A DNA stretch of 64,000 nt, taken from contig JAQFVV010012416.1 of assembly GCA_028023455.1 (NCBI GenBank), positions 8,933,967 to 8,997,966 of the forward strand. The letters are read 5' to 3'. Below the pieces are notes generated by a model. It did no database searches and was not told the origin of the DNA. It saw only the letters and a list, made by a program, of their open reading frames with translations. Each line of letters starts with the position of its first letter. Positions within the stretch are counted from its first letter, which is position 1. Below are positions 35,241 through 48,677 of this stretch, piece after piece. This DNA comes from Epiperipatus broadwayi (lineage: Eukaryota; Onychophora; Udeonychophora; Euonychophora; Peripatidae). Position numbers and translations under genes: made by a program.

Positions 35241-36782
35241 GGAACAACTGTCTTAAAGTTAAATATCTTCTAATAACTTCACAAAAGTATGAATTATTAT
35301 TTTTTATATTTAAATTTATTTTTATTAGCTCGTAGATGACAAGAAATTCCAATATGTAGTCTTGCAAAAAGTTAGTCAGACAATTGAATAAAGGTGCCCA
35401 TTAAAAAAGATGATATAGGTGCAATTCTAGTTGTATATCAGTTGTACCAACTGTCCTGGGTTAAAAAAAATAATGAGGACAAAACTTTGGGAAAGTTCTT
35501 AATATTGATACTCAAAATGTCAAATTTGCGATTATTATTATTGAATTGTAAAGAGCTATTGTGATAATGGATATTCAAACATTGAAGGTGATTGTTGAAA
35601 TACAGATTTTCAGTTTGATAATGAAATTTTCATTAGTATAAAAAGAAGTAGCAATTGTTCCAATTCAAAATAGAAATAAATATAATCCATTATACATAGA
35701 AACTTCTTTTTGAGACAATTTTAACTTCCTCAGTGTGAAATCTATATTATAAATATTAACAAACCATTATGTACACTGACATATTGTTTCCTGTAATTAC
35801 AGTATTATTATTATGCACCCATAATGATTCAAAACTATATGTAGTGATGTTTTCCCCTCAATTTATAGTTAACATTATTTATCATTAATGTAGACTTGTA
35901 TAAATATTTTCTTCACAATCACCCACACATAGACATATGTGATATGTAGTTACATATCTATGCATAAATGAAATAGACTTATTACATGAAGCTTTTATGT
36001 ACTACATAATATACTTCTTACATAAACTCATTCAGTATAATTTATTAGATGTATAATAAACTAAATAATTAAAGCACAATTCTCTACATAGTAAAACCAA
36101 AAAATTTAAAATTTATTTATTAAATTTTAGAGTTTAGTTTATCGGTTTGAATTTGTAAAATGTTGATAAATTATAATAAACATTATATTTCATATTTGTA
36201 TTTATTGTGACTTTTGCATAAGTATTAATTTTATAAATATATACATAGTACTGAATACAGTCCATACAATTATTATTATTTTTACTAATGGCATATTCAA
36301 GTCAGATGTTAAACAAAGAAATATGAAGATGATAGATCACATTCTTTACTGTGAGTGATATGCACATATATAAACACTTTTACATGCATAAAATCATCAA
36401 TTTAGAATTACATCTAGTCCTTTACATTTTCATTACATTTTCCAAATAACCCATCCCTTGGGAGGGGTATTGATTGAACATATTATTTTGACTTTTTTTA
36501 TTATTTAACATAAATACTGAGTCTAATAATATAGGTTACACACATATATGTTGACAAAAATATGAAATAATTATTACAATTTTTGGTAGAAATACTTTAA
36601 TATTATCAAACCATATCATTTATGAATCTTTCAAATTTATATATATATTGATATTAAGCATTTTTACAAGTATATTTCTTTTATAAATCATTTCTTATTT
36701 GAATATTTCTATCAAACATTTGATCTAGATGTGTCATTATTATTTTGTATGACAGTTACTGGGGATCAGGAAATGATCAAAT
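35241..36782. other. AT-rich stretch, nothing recognised
   Basis: No frame over 75 codons with any domain. No repeat recognised. Confidence 0.5.
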
Positions 36783-36960
36783 ACAGTAGTGTCACTCAGT
36801 ACAAGCCAGAATAATCAATGGATGCAAGAAGGTTTGTGCATAAAATCCCTATCTTGTATCCATCGATTACTCTGGCTTGCACTGAATAGTGCTACTGTAG
36901 AGTTTTGCCTTTGTGTTTCCAGCTTGTATAAGCATAAAGAATGGTGATCATGTGATATTT
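36783..36960. repeat. Repeat family A: short foldback copy
   Basis: CACTCAGTACAAGCCAGAAT, then AATCAATGGATGC (36790-36825), is followed after about 30 bases by its reverse complement GCATCCATTGATT-like text and CTCTGGCTTGCACTGA (36855-36890). Next comes the complement of the unit start (AGTTTTGCCT, AATGGTGATCATGTGAT). It is two inverted half-units joined at their middles. Confidence 0.8.
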
Positions 36961-37161
36961 TAATGATTTAATACCAAAGAGATAGACTAAACAGTTCCAC
37001 TCAAATGACCAAACAGATTTCACTTTTCTGAGCACAGAATCGATCCAACATAATGTACCTCTTCAATCTGTGATTGTATGACTATACTAAATTGTGCAGC
37101 TGTTATTTGGAATGCCGCTATTTTGATAGTGTAATTAATGTATTCATGTGCGTACAAATAT

Positions 37162-37169
37162 ATACAGAC
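37162..37169. repeat. 8 bp target duplication, left copy
   Basis: ATACAGAC here and at 39538-39545, exact, flanking the terminal repeats of the hAT-type element. Confidence 0.85.
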
Positions 37170-37296
37170 CAGCGACGAAGCGTGACTTTTTTAGGAACGG
37201 AAGCACACTTCTTTTTTTTTAATGTTTTTATTTCACTTACAACAACAATTTTTATGTAATAGCACCTAATATATATATATTACACAAAAATTGCAT

Positions 37297-37642
37297 TAGA
37301 ATGCATTAGTCAAGTTCATTCTTTCATTATATATAAAACGAATTCAACTGTTAGTAAAAAAAATTGTTAGAATGCATTAGTCAAGTTCATTCTTTTGTTA
37401 TATATAAAATGAATTCAACTGTTAGCAAAAAAAATTGTGTTAGAATGCGTTAGTCAAATTTATTCTTTCATTATATATAAATTGAATTCAACTGTTAGTA
37501 AAAAAAATTGCATTAGTCAATTTCATTCTTTCGTTATATATAAAACATAATTCAACTGTTAGTAAAAAAAACTGTGTTAGAATGCATTAGTCAAGTTCAT
37601 TCTTTCATTATATAAAACGAATTCAACTGTTAGTAAAAAAAA
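37297..37642 (+). repeat. Tandem array, about five units of 62-73 bp
   Basis: Each unit reads (TTAGAATG)CATTAGTCAA, TTCATTCTTTC, TTATATATAAAA, ATTCAACTGTTAGTAAAAAA. Starts are at about 37297, 37368, 37440, 37512 and 37577; the fourth lacks the first ten bases. One further unit in the same orientation lies at 39320-39400, on the far side of the nested element. Confidence 0.9.
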
Positions 37643-39311
37643 GTAATAGTATGAATACTGAACCCTACCACTTGATGGCGTTGTTTTTTACACAACGCAC
37701 ATCAATATACTGTTTTAGTGGTCTAATTTATGGCTAACAGGCTGCCTAGAGGACAATGCATCCTACAATGCATTGACTTGCGACAGTATTCCTTAAGTGA
37801 GCACAATTCAACTCTCGCTACAGTCTGATTTGATGGTGGCCATATTTGAAGGATGCGAAACTACCAAAAAATTCATTGTGGGAAAATTTTGAGAAAGCAT
37901 AGTGGATTTAATATTACATATTAAGAATTGTCAGACCATCATGCATGCTTCCCTATGATTTTGAACTGCACACAACCTGAAAAGGTTAGGGTTTTCAGCA
38001 GAGTCCTGCTGAGTTCATGTGCAAATCTATGTTTACGCATGAATCTGTGAAAACAGTAAAATGTTGGCGCAGCAAGTGTTCAAAATTGGTTGAAGGGGAA
38101 TGAATTGCAGCCACAGAAGTTGACACTGTTGTGTTTTTCCAGAAAGAGAACAAACATCCTGACAGATGCAAAGCTATGTGTTTGTGGGAGGAGCATGGTT
38201 TTAGTCAACTACAGGATCTGGGGAATTCTGTTGCCACTTCTGTAAGAGTACCTGGAGTCTGCATAAGGGAAATTGGTTGGACAGCTCCAAAATCCTGTTA
38301 CTTACAGCTTTGAGCCTCATCTCATATTGGAGCCAAACAAACCATAACTCCCTGCCCCCCTAAAAAAATGTTTTTTTAAAAAAATGATATGTTTAATTAA
38401 GGCTTTTTGAAAAAGGCAAAAAAATAAAGGAAGAACTTTTCACTACCATATAAAGGTTTCGGCGCATAAATATTTTTTTAAAAAAAAACACCTCATAATA
38501 AGAAAATAAAAGACGATAATTAAAAATCAAACCAATCCCCCTCCAACATCTAAAAACCAACTGTTGGTTTATTAAAAATGAATTGATTAATAAGGCTTTC
38601 CAAAAAAAAAAAAGCTCAAAATCAATAAAAAGTCGATAATTTAAAAGTATAACCAACCCCTCTCCAATAATTCGTATATTTTGTTAATCTCTTTATATGT
38701 ATTCTATATTCGAAGACATTTAAAATATGTGAAGTTTCCAGTACATCGGCAAAAGATATTAAAAGACGAGAATTAAAATTCAAACCAACCTCCCTCCACC
38801 CTCTAAAAACCAACTGTTGGTTTATTAATTAAAACTGAATTGTTTAAGGCTTTTAAAAAGCTCAAAATCCAAAAAAGGCGATAATTTAAAAGCAAACCAA
38901 CCCCTCTACCATCTAAAAAACAAAATGGTGTTTGATTATTAAAAAGGCAAAAAAAAAAACGTATGAGTTTTATGTATAGAAAGAGGTAAAAAAATATTTT
39001 TTTTTTACCGTAGTATTATGTAAAGAAACTGATAATTCAAAATAATAAAAAAAAAAAGCTCAAAATAAAAAAAAAAGTTGATAATTTAAAAGCAACCCCC
39101 CCCCCACACCACACCATATAAAAATAAAGTGTTTGTTTATTAAAAATGCAAAAAAAAAACAACATGAGTTTTATGTATAGAAAGTGGGGAAAAAAAATTT
39201 TGTACCTTAATATTCTGTAAAGAAACCATCGGCCCGTGAATCGGTATATTGATGTGCATTGGGTGAAAAAGAGTGCCATCAAACAGTAGGGTTCAGTATT
39301 CATACTATTAC
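37643..39311. mobile_element. Nested inverted-repeat DNA element, superfamily unknown
   Basis: The left end GTAATAGTATGAATACTGAA and the right end (reverse complement of 39311 leftward) agree over about 70 bases, through CCCTAC, TTGATGGC and GCACATCAATATAC. It interrupts the tandem array of the hAT element between two of its units. The flanks are A-runs, so the duplication length cannot be read. The left half (37700-38340) is less AT-biased and has a 60-codon plus frame but no recognisable transposase. The right half is made of degenerate repeats. Probably non-autonomous. Confidence 0.8.
38395..39145. repeat. Degenerate tandem repeats inside the nested element
   Basis: About five units of roughly 110-200 bp. 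Each has AAAGCTCAAAAT, then GATAATTTAAAAG, ACCAACCCCTCTCCA-like text, ATCTAAAAACCAACTG and TTTATTAAAA. The copies have diverged in homopolymer length. Several minus frames here (38393, 38622, 39037) are by-products. Confidence 0.75.
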
Positions 39312-41499
39312 CAAAAAAACATGTGCTAGAATGCATTAGTCAAGTTCAACCTTTTGTTATATATAAAACAATTCAACTGTTAGTAAAAAAAAAAAAATCA
39401 AAAGTGAATTTTTTTAAACTGAATTTTAATTAAAGCTTATTGGCTTATTAATATTATAGATTAAAGCTTTTGAAAGTTTTAGTGAATTTTTCTACGGAAG
39501 CACTCATTCCGTTCAATACATGGACGCTTCGTCCCTGATACAGACAGAGCAAAAAAGATCAGTCACAATGAATAAATTAGGAACATTTTATTAATATTAC
39601 CATACTAAGACAGTACAAAAGAGCTGTTAATTATTTTTGTAAAGAATCCTGATACAATAGTTTTCTAAATACAGAACAAGAATCTGCACTATACTAGATG
39701 GTACAATAAGCTGCCCTTTAACATAAATTTAGCTGAAAACAAAATAGGAAGGATTTTTTTTGGTAAATATTGAATTTGCATTGATTATTGAATCTTATTT
39801 ATTGCTTAAATGAGATTAACCCAATCCATAAACAAATAATAAAAAAAAAGTACCTTTTTTATGTACATATTTTTTAATACTTTTGTAAAAAAATTATCTC
39901 AATTTTTTTTTCTCCTGAGGGAAAAAATGATTTATTATACTGTACAATAATTATTTTATATGTGTCTGTGTGTATATATATATATATATACTTACACATA
40001 CACATGAACACACATAATACATGTGTATACCTATATCAGTGTACAAGCATTCGTACATTTTTAAAAACCTTTTTTGTCTTTATGAAAAAAAACATTAGTA
40101 CTTCTGCTAACACTTATACATAAAATATATCTATTTACATATAGTTATACTCTGAATACAGCAATATATACAGACTGTTTTTTTCTCTCTAAGTTTATAT
40201 AACAAAATATACACAAATGTTATGTAAGATATTAATAATGGAAAAGATGATATAGTATTGTTCATCCATTCCCTGGGACCCAGCCCAACATAATTTTAAT
40301 TAAAAATTTCCTAATTACGACATATCTAAGATTAATTACTAGCACTGCATCTACAATAATAATGATAGCACCTAAGTCTCATATCAAACATATAAATTCT
40401 ATAAATGGTATTTTTTTCAGAATAATAGAAAGCATTATTTTGCAGGATATGTTTGCAACTAGTCTCAATGGATAAATATATTTAAAATTATGCTAATTAT
40501 TTTTTGTAACAAATGGGAGATACTTATTCAAATATATTGACTTCCCTAGTCGTCTTTCTGTTTGAGATCATAAATATCTGTAAACAAGAAATGTCCACAA
40601 TTCTGAATTTTAAGAGTTTTTAAAACTGAGTGAACATAAATACTATATATTAATATATACTATATCTATATTACTTTTTGTTGTTGCTTCAAAATATTAA
40701 ATTGACTAAAATATATATTTTAAAAATAAAATTATATATATATTCTTAAATATAACAATAATATGAAGTGATGTTAAAACTTCCATGCCCCACCTATCAT
40801 ATTTTTGATCTTGTCTTGAATATCGCTACATAATGTGAAAATGGATTAATTTCCACAAGACATCATTTAGCTAAATATAGAATAAAATCTAGAATACAAT
40901 AGAGCAAGACATGGATGTTTAAACATAGCTTCAAAATATTTCATATTTGTAGTAACACATTATTTATTTATATAATTTTAGAATATTTATTTAAATTCTC
41001 TATTCTTTAAAAATATATCTTTTTCTTTTAAATTTTGGTGATAGATTAAGAGATTCTAGTATTACATTATTTACCAATTTATATTTTTTTGTAAACCATC
41101 AAATGTTAGACATATCGGGAAAACATTTTAAAAAATATACATCGTTGAAATATTTCTTCATATAAATTAACTATTAATGTTATATATGACCATATATATT
41201 AATATGTAAACATAATAGAATGAAAACTGAAGTTGTTATAAAATTTACTATTCCAATTATATAAACAAATATTAAACTGTACCTAACTTGCAGTATAACC
41301 ACTATCCCAATAGCATATACATTTGTAAAAGTTATATGCTACTAAGAAAGATGATGCACATACCAAAGCAGGTTAGAGCTTAATATTTATAAATCTTATA
41401 ACGTTAATTCCAGTATGTTTTATCATACGTATTTTATATTACATAATACAATTATATCAATATAAAATTTATATAATATTCATACATATATACATAGGA

Positions 41500-41700
41500 G
41501 TAATGTAATGGCTAAAATATTTGCCTTCCATACCCATAACCTGGGGTGTGAATCAAACTTAGAAACATTTTCAAGTTCCAAACAGTCCACAAGCAGTCAT
41601 CCAATTACTGATTGGTAATTGGATCTCTAGCTATTCCAAGAATAGGTAAAATGCAAAAACTTGCATCACCTAGCATTTCGCAAGATTAATGAATAAAATA
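41500..41700 (+). repeat. tRNA-derived SINE-like repeat (copy 1)
   Basis: GTAATGGCTAAAATATTTGC, CTTCCATACCC, ATAACCTGGGGT and GTGAATC keep the spacing of a tRNA from D arm to T arm, close to Glu or Asp types. A body with CATCCAATTACTGATTGG follows. The copy at 50572 shares both head and body. Confidence 0.6.
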
Positions 41701-44663
41701 ATAACTTGATTAAAAATAACAATACTTACTAACATTGGTTCATAATAATTCATAACTGCATGTAAATAGGAAAGATAAAACCATTTTATTTTTAGATACA
41801 CTAAATTGCAATGATTATTTACTTTGAATATATTATGCTATAGTCACAAACATATGTATAGGAAACATAAGCATCCAAATACTTAATTTATAAATAAGAT
41901 CCCATTGTTTTCAATTTATCAAAAAATAAAGTTCACAGGATGAATCCAAATGTACATAGAAATAGCATTTATAATATTTAATTTAGTCCGCAGTGCAATA
42001 AAATAAAGATATTTACTTTTACATATTGAACTGTCATCCGTGCATTTTATAAAATTCTTCAAAAGCAAAAGATGTAAATACGATTTTTTGGTTTCTTCTG
42101 TATATGTGATTGCTCGTTAACATGAACGTTTTGGCAAGATCTCTCCACAACCCAAGTAATACCGAAGAACTCAGTAGCTGTTTCTAGAAGCATAGGCAAC
42201 TATTACTGAGCCATCCATACAACACTAATGATGGAAGAGGTATCTAAAATATCAATGCTATAGTAATAAGCAACCACACATAGGGAACAATGTAAAAACT
42301 CTTCTCACATATGACTTAAAACTGCTTTTTTAATAAATAGATCATTGCAGTATGAAGGACTCTCCAATAGCATAACCAAGCTTGCAAATTAATAAGCAGT
42401 GAGATTTTGAAAGGTTTTTCCACTCCTATTTTTACCTGCTAACCAAGAATACCTATTAATCGACCAATACTGGACAATTAGTTGAATTATGAGCCTGTTG
42501 TTTAAAAGAAAAATATTCAGCCACTTAAAAAAAACTTCACTAAACCCAGAATTGAATCGATGGATATGCCATCTTTGCAATATGAGATTCTTAATTATCA
42601 CATATAAGTATACTTATGTAAAATAAAATCCACATGCATTAAATTCATTTAAAGACATACAAAAGTTAACAATTATTTTAATCGCTGGCAGCAACAATCC
42701 TATATAATGATTTTGTCACTTAATCATTAACATTTCTTTTATTCATTAACTGTTTGAAAGCAAAAGTTTATTAAACAAAACATTAATATTTCATTAGGTC
42801 ATTGGATACATATGAAAATGAAATACTTTATAATAACTGCACAAATATCTAAATAACCATTATCTTTCTTAGTAGAAGGAGAGGGAATCTCTTAGACTAA
42901 TAGAAGCAAAACTTAACATCACTTGGCAGCACAGTAAATAATTTTATGACATGATATTGATTAAGGTATTAGAATATTTATTATTATATATGAAATTAAA
43001 ATTTTGTTTAGAAAAATACCAAAAATAATTTTAAATCATTTTTCTCATTTAATGTTAAATTGATCAAAAACACCCCCCCCCCTTTTATAGTGTTGCAGCT
43101 ATCTACTCTAGGGCCATCTATAATAAGCTGAAATTAGTGAATGTTATGCATTTAAATCCCCATCTCCATACAATGAGATTCAAAACAGGAAGTAGCAGCA
43201 GTGATGTATCTAATAACCACATTTAATTCCATTTTACAAATAAAATTCAAAACATCCGAATGTTTTGAAATTAAAGCCAATGGGCCTGAATAGTTATATA
43301 GATCTGACTCCAATCAGGCAAAAAAAGTTACTTATAGTTAATAAAGAATTGAGCATACTAAAACATGTAACTATTTTGCCAACAGGTTAGATTCAAAATT
43401 TTTAGTGTTTTGAATTTCAGCTTTCAGTTTAAACAGTAATGTTAAAGATGGTGGTTAAATGCATAATTGCATTAATTCCAGCTTTGAATTCCAAGCTTCA
43501 ATGATAAAAATAAAAGCCAGAAACAAATGCCAACATGTGGTAATCACTGTTTATCCAAACTTACTATAGATAGCAACAAAGTTACTCTTTATCATGTGAG
43601 CTGGAGAAGTGACTGCTTTGTTGCCATTTAATTACTAAAAAAGGAAAGCTTATTTTAAATTACTTTTCAGAAAACTACATTTTTTTTGTTAAAAATATGA
43701 TGCAAGGATTTTTATTTACTTGAAATTTGGCCAAAAATTTTCTGTGTATTTGCAATAAAAATAAATTATTATCTTGAAATTAATGAATCTGCAATAAATT
43801 ATCTCAATCAATAAGTGCAGAGAACTTTTATATATAGTTCATAATCATTAATTTTAAGAATTGAAGAGATTATATGTAAAAAGATGTACACATATATTTA
43901 CAAAGATATATATCATGTATATATGAGCAGCTCTTTTTGACCCATCAATTATGTATTAAAATATTACCCATTTATTAAATATATGAAGAAATATAGCGAA
44001 CTCATGATACATCATATGCATTTTTCTGCATGTATTATTTGCTTTCTTTAGTCCTAAAATTAATACCATACAAATATGCATTATTATTTTTCTACTGATT
44101 TTTTTTTTTTTCAACTATCATTTTATTTACATCTATCATTGACTATCCTAATACAATATTTTTCTGTATAGTTTTTTTTTTTTAATTCGAAACATTTTTA
44201 TTATTTTATGAAAAAAAAAAAATTAGAATTTAAGGATAACTTTCTTTTACTTTTTTAAAAATGAGAAAACATTTAACTTCATTCCAAAAAAAATTGTGAT
44301 TTGTTCTCTTAAAAAAAGGGTTTATTGTTTGACCATAATTTTTGCCTATGCCTATCCATTCAGAGTTAAGCTGAAGTTTAAAATCTGTCCAAAGTAAATA
44401 AATATCCAATTATTATTATTTTTTTCATAAAATCAAAATTATTACTTTTTATGAAAAATTAATTATTAGATAAGATTTATTTTAAAAAGTAATATCTAAA
44501 TTAATATTAGCTGATTTTTTAAAACACAAATACTGTGATATTAATATTATACATATATTGTACTTTATATATGCATACATACAATGTATGTAATATTCAG
44601 TTTTATTTAATAGCACAGAGATCTATGAAATTTAAGCAAAGGGGATTTACACCCTATACACAT

Positions 44664-44725
44664 GGTTCGAGAGTAATGTTTTTATATCTCAATGTCTTGT
44701 TGAGTACTGGGGATACTCTCGAACC
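44664..44725. repeat. 12 bp perfect inverted repeat with 38-base loop
   Basis: GGTTCGAGAGTA at 44664-44675 and TACTCTCGAACC at 44714-44725. It stands out because both arms are CpG-containing in CpG-poor DNA. The 69-codon frame 44535-44744 runs through it and is not supported as a gene. Confidence 0.8.
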
Positions 44726-47700
44726 AAAGCACAAGATACTTTAGAAAAGAAAAAAACCCACATACAATTTATAAATAGGTGTGAAATGTTTGAAATTAGT
44801 TGTACTTAAAATTAACAATAAATATTCATTAAATTCTTATCTATTGTTTTTATTTTTCTATCACTTTTTGTTTCCAGTTCCTTGAAAAATGACAGATCAA
44901 GAATTCACTGCATGTAAATATTTTAACTTAAAAAATCAAATGAGAGAAATGTAAACAATTTTGTCTTTAATTTGGTATAATCCTAACATCTGATAGTTTA
45001 TGTAAATTATAAAAAATTATGCTTATAGTCTTTCTTCTAAAATCTATTGGCAAAAAGACTAAAATGGCTGCTGACACCCGTATTAAAAATTATTTTTAGG
45101 AGTAATATTAACAATACTGTATCATAATTTGCCTATATGGCATTAACTAACTATAGCATGACATTTATTTGTTTTTCATTTTTACAAACTTAAAAAAATA
45201 ACACCAATCTTAAAAAAGAATGGTAATGGAATGACTCATAATATGATTTATTCAACAAAATAATTCTCAATATAAATAAATAACAAAATAAACTGGTTTT
45301 ATTATTATTTCCCATTCCTCCCTATTTATTACATAAATATATATTTTCTAATTAACATGTAGACTCTTCTCTCTCTTTTCTAATGTCTCTATATAAATAC
45401 ATATGTGGTAAATCCTCTATACCAATGACGATGAAACTTCCTCAACAGAAGAATCACATATTATAAATTTCAGATATTTGTGAAGCATAAGACATGGATA
45501 AATATTACACACATTATTATTACATACATATTTTATTAATTTTTTTTTTATATAAATATTAAGATATATGTATGTAATATTATTTATTCATGCTTGTAGT
45601 TTTATAATTGTTAATTTGTTTTAGTTTCAATAATCATAAAAATATACATACACCCATATATATATATATACACTACTACTTTCACAATTTTGACTAATAA
45701 TTGTTTAAACTATACTTATTGCATTTAATATAATAAACTGCTTCTAAAAAAAAAATGTAAATTTGCATTTCATTATCATTTAATCTTTATACTAAGTAGT
45801 TATATAAAAAGAGCTCGGACATGTTTTGATGAGCTGCACATATACTTCAAACAACCGCATACGGACTTGGCCAACTATGTTCTATAATGCCAAAAATAAT
45901 ATACGTATACATTTTTTCAAATAATGTTGGTTTGATTCTTGGAAATCAAATTGAACGTATTATTTTTTAATTACTTAATTTTGTTTTTGTAATCAGATAT
46001 GTGTTTAAAAAATAAAAAAGTAAGCAAATCAAACGTAAATGGCCGTGGAATAATATATATTATCATTTTTCAAAAAATAATTTGGAACATTTTTAATTTA
46101 CCATAACTTTTTAGTCTAAAGCGTATAAATCATGACGTCTTTAATTTATAGTAATGTAAAATAAGTTTATTTCTAAATTATTAAAAAAAAAAAGATAAAG
46201 GAAGTCATGTGATTGCAAACTACAAATCTTTTTTTTTAATATAAAATAAATTTCTTGCAAGAAGTTAAATATCATTTTTAGTTTTGACTAAAAAGCATAC
46301 GTTTGCTTCAGCGATAATTATATATATAATTTGCCGCATGATTTTTTTCCACTGATTTGTCACTGCAGTATACATTTATATTCAATTCATAAATTTTCAA
46401 GAAAATGTGACTCTTAATTCATTAAATATGTACGTACAAATATTTTACAATATATATACCTATAACTAAAAAAATATTTTTTTTTTTTAGAAATTTTTTA
46501 TTTCGGCTATGATGAAGTCTTAATTCTTTATCAAAAACAACAATAATAGATAATCAGTTAAATCAAAAATATTTAATGAATAATAATGGCAGTCAGTTAT
46601 GAAAGTTAGCATGTTGAAGTTTCGATATGCATTTGATATCTTTATGAGTATTTTGATAACTCTTGTAAAATTACAATACTTATATTGATATAAATATATC
46701 TTAAAGAAAAAAAACTCAATTACTGTAATAAATTGAATAACATAATTTTTAAAATTATAATCATTTGATTATAGCTATAACATGATAGACAATCAAAATA
46801 CAGAACCATATATGTTATGCTACCATCTGTTAACTAAACATTTAAAATACGTACTGTATTTTATTGCAGTAATAATTATTCTCATATCGGTACAATATTT
46901 TTATAAGCAAATAAAATTTTAATAGTTAAAAAACTATCTTTTTTTTTTTTATTTCACTTGTTAATGAAGTCATCTGTCCGTTTTTTAAAAATAATATTTA
47001 AATAAAATGTATAATATTGATCATAGAAAAAAAAGTTATTTTAAAATTTACTGATCAATTGAAAAATGTTTTCCGTTTTGATTATTATTTTTCCTTTTGT
47101 TTAATTGAAAAGGGTAAATTGTTTTTCTCTGGTACTATTTTTAGGAAAACATATAAAATAAACAATTCAATAAAAAAAAGACAAAGTAAAGAAAGCTAAA
47201 GAAACCCTATAACAAACAAATCATTATTTTATAGATATTATCAAATTTATTTCTTTTTATATTTTATTTTAAAAATGTGTGCTCTATTAATTGAATCCAA
47301 ATTAAACATATGCGTTATCTTATTAGGTAAATAACACTAAAAACTAAGTTTTAAACTCAAGCACTCAGATTATTTTAAAAGAAATGTGATAATAATGACA
47401 TATAGTGTGAACACAGTTCATATCCATATCATATAATGAACGAACGGGACGCTACTGCCAGGAACATTCAAACCACAATTATTCTTTAAAAACGTATTTC
47501 ATAACTTTTGGTTTGCTTACACATTTACACATATAAATACACACAAAATATACTTTTCACATACAATGTTTTTTTAACTCTCAAAAAATATATATTCATT
47601 GTGAGAAACAAACATACAACTGATTTACATCTAATTTTAGTTTACAAATTTTATTTTGTAAAATAGTTTTTTTTTTTATACTTTTTTTAAATTATGAACT

Positions 47701-48514
47701 GCTAATAAATAGTTGTGACATATTTGTAACAAACTGTTTCATTTAGAGAATTTACATGTTTTTTTTGTTGTTGTTTTTTTTAAAATTTTATTCACTTGTT
47801 TTATTTATTTTTTTATTTCCTCACATAAATATTATAATGGTCTATAATATATATTTTAAAATATAAAACATAATGTCTTGTTCTTTATATTATAAACAGG
47901 CACATAAAATAAAATAACCAAAGATAAATTTAAGAAGCAAGGAAATTAAGGTGTTTTTTTTTTTAAAATACCATGAATAATTTATTATTGTATGTTGGCA
48001 TAATTGCAAAATTTGGATAAATATATATATCGTGTGTATGTATATATATATTTGTATACATATACACGCATGTGTTTATACATACTGCGTATGTATGCAT
48101 CTAAATATATATATATGATAATAAATATATATATACAACTTTAATTACTATTTTTTTTTTTTTTTGATTCGCTATACAAAAAAACTTAAGTAGAACCTAT
48201 TTTTATACAAAATTATTTAACTAAAATATCTAAATTCGCAATATTTATTCTGCAATATGAGGAGACTATTTTTCATGATGAACAGAAATTTGTATAAACA
48301 TTTAGCCATTCTTATAAATATGTAGGAAAGATATGTCTTATATATATATACACACATATGCATGCTAAATCAGCATAAGCTTTTCATTTTAACCAAATTT
48401 TCTCATTCAGTCATTTAATTTTTATTATTACTTATATATAATTGCAAGGAAATCAAGTCATATATCATGTGACTTAATTTAATAAGCTTGTATTACAAAT
48501 GTTATATAATAAGT

Positions 48515-48677
48515 GTGCCAATGGCTCTTAACAAGTTTTTCAGAACATTTCTATCCCTAGACCTAAATTTTAAATCTAATGCTTGAATATCCTAGCGCCT
48601 CACTAACAAAAGCTAGAGCTAGAAACTGGTCTGGGGATAGGGATTTTCTGAACAGCTTATTAAGAACTATTGGCACG
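48515..48677. repeat. Small foldback element related to repeat family A
   Basis: The arms 48515-48565 and 48630-48677 are reverse complements with a few mismatches (GTGCCAATGGCTCTTAACAA against TTAAGAACTATTGGCAC). The middle (CCTCACTAAC, AGCTAGAAACTGGTCTGGGG) resembles the reverse complement of the family A core. Confidence 0.75.

Larger units (their letters stand above)
37170..39537. mobile_element. hAT-type non-autonomous element with nested insertion
   Basis: The ends are CAGCGACGAAGCGT (37170) and, as reverse complement from 39537, CAGGGACGAAGCGT: 13 of 14 bases agree. Both begin with CAG, and an exact 8 bp duplication ATACAGAC flanks them. An 8 bp duplication with CAG termini is the hAT pattern; P-type elements also duplicate 8 bp but are less likely here. 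No hAT transposase is visible. The element carries a tandem array (37297-37642) whose last unit (39320-39400) is separated from it by a second inverted-repeat element (37643-39311). Without that insertion it would be about 700 bp. Confidence 0.85.

Noticed and set aside
45780-45900. TATAAAAAG followed by a CpG-containing stretch, considered as a promoter
   Set aside because: Isolated TATA-like text is common in this AT-rich DNA and no exon or other motif follows.
48020-48130. Repeated TATATA/TGTATG text considered as a CRISPR-like or regulatory array
   Set aside because: Simple (TA)n/(TG)n microsatellite DNA without regular spacers; a eukaryotic context also rules out CRISPR.
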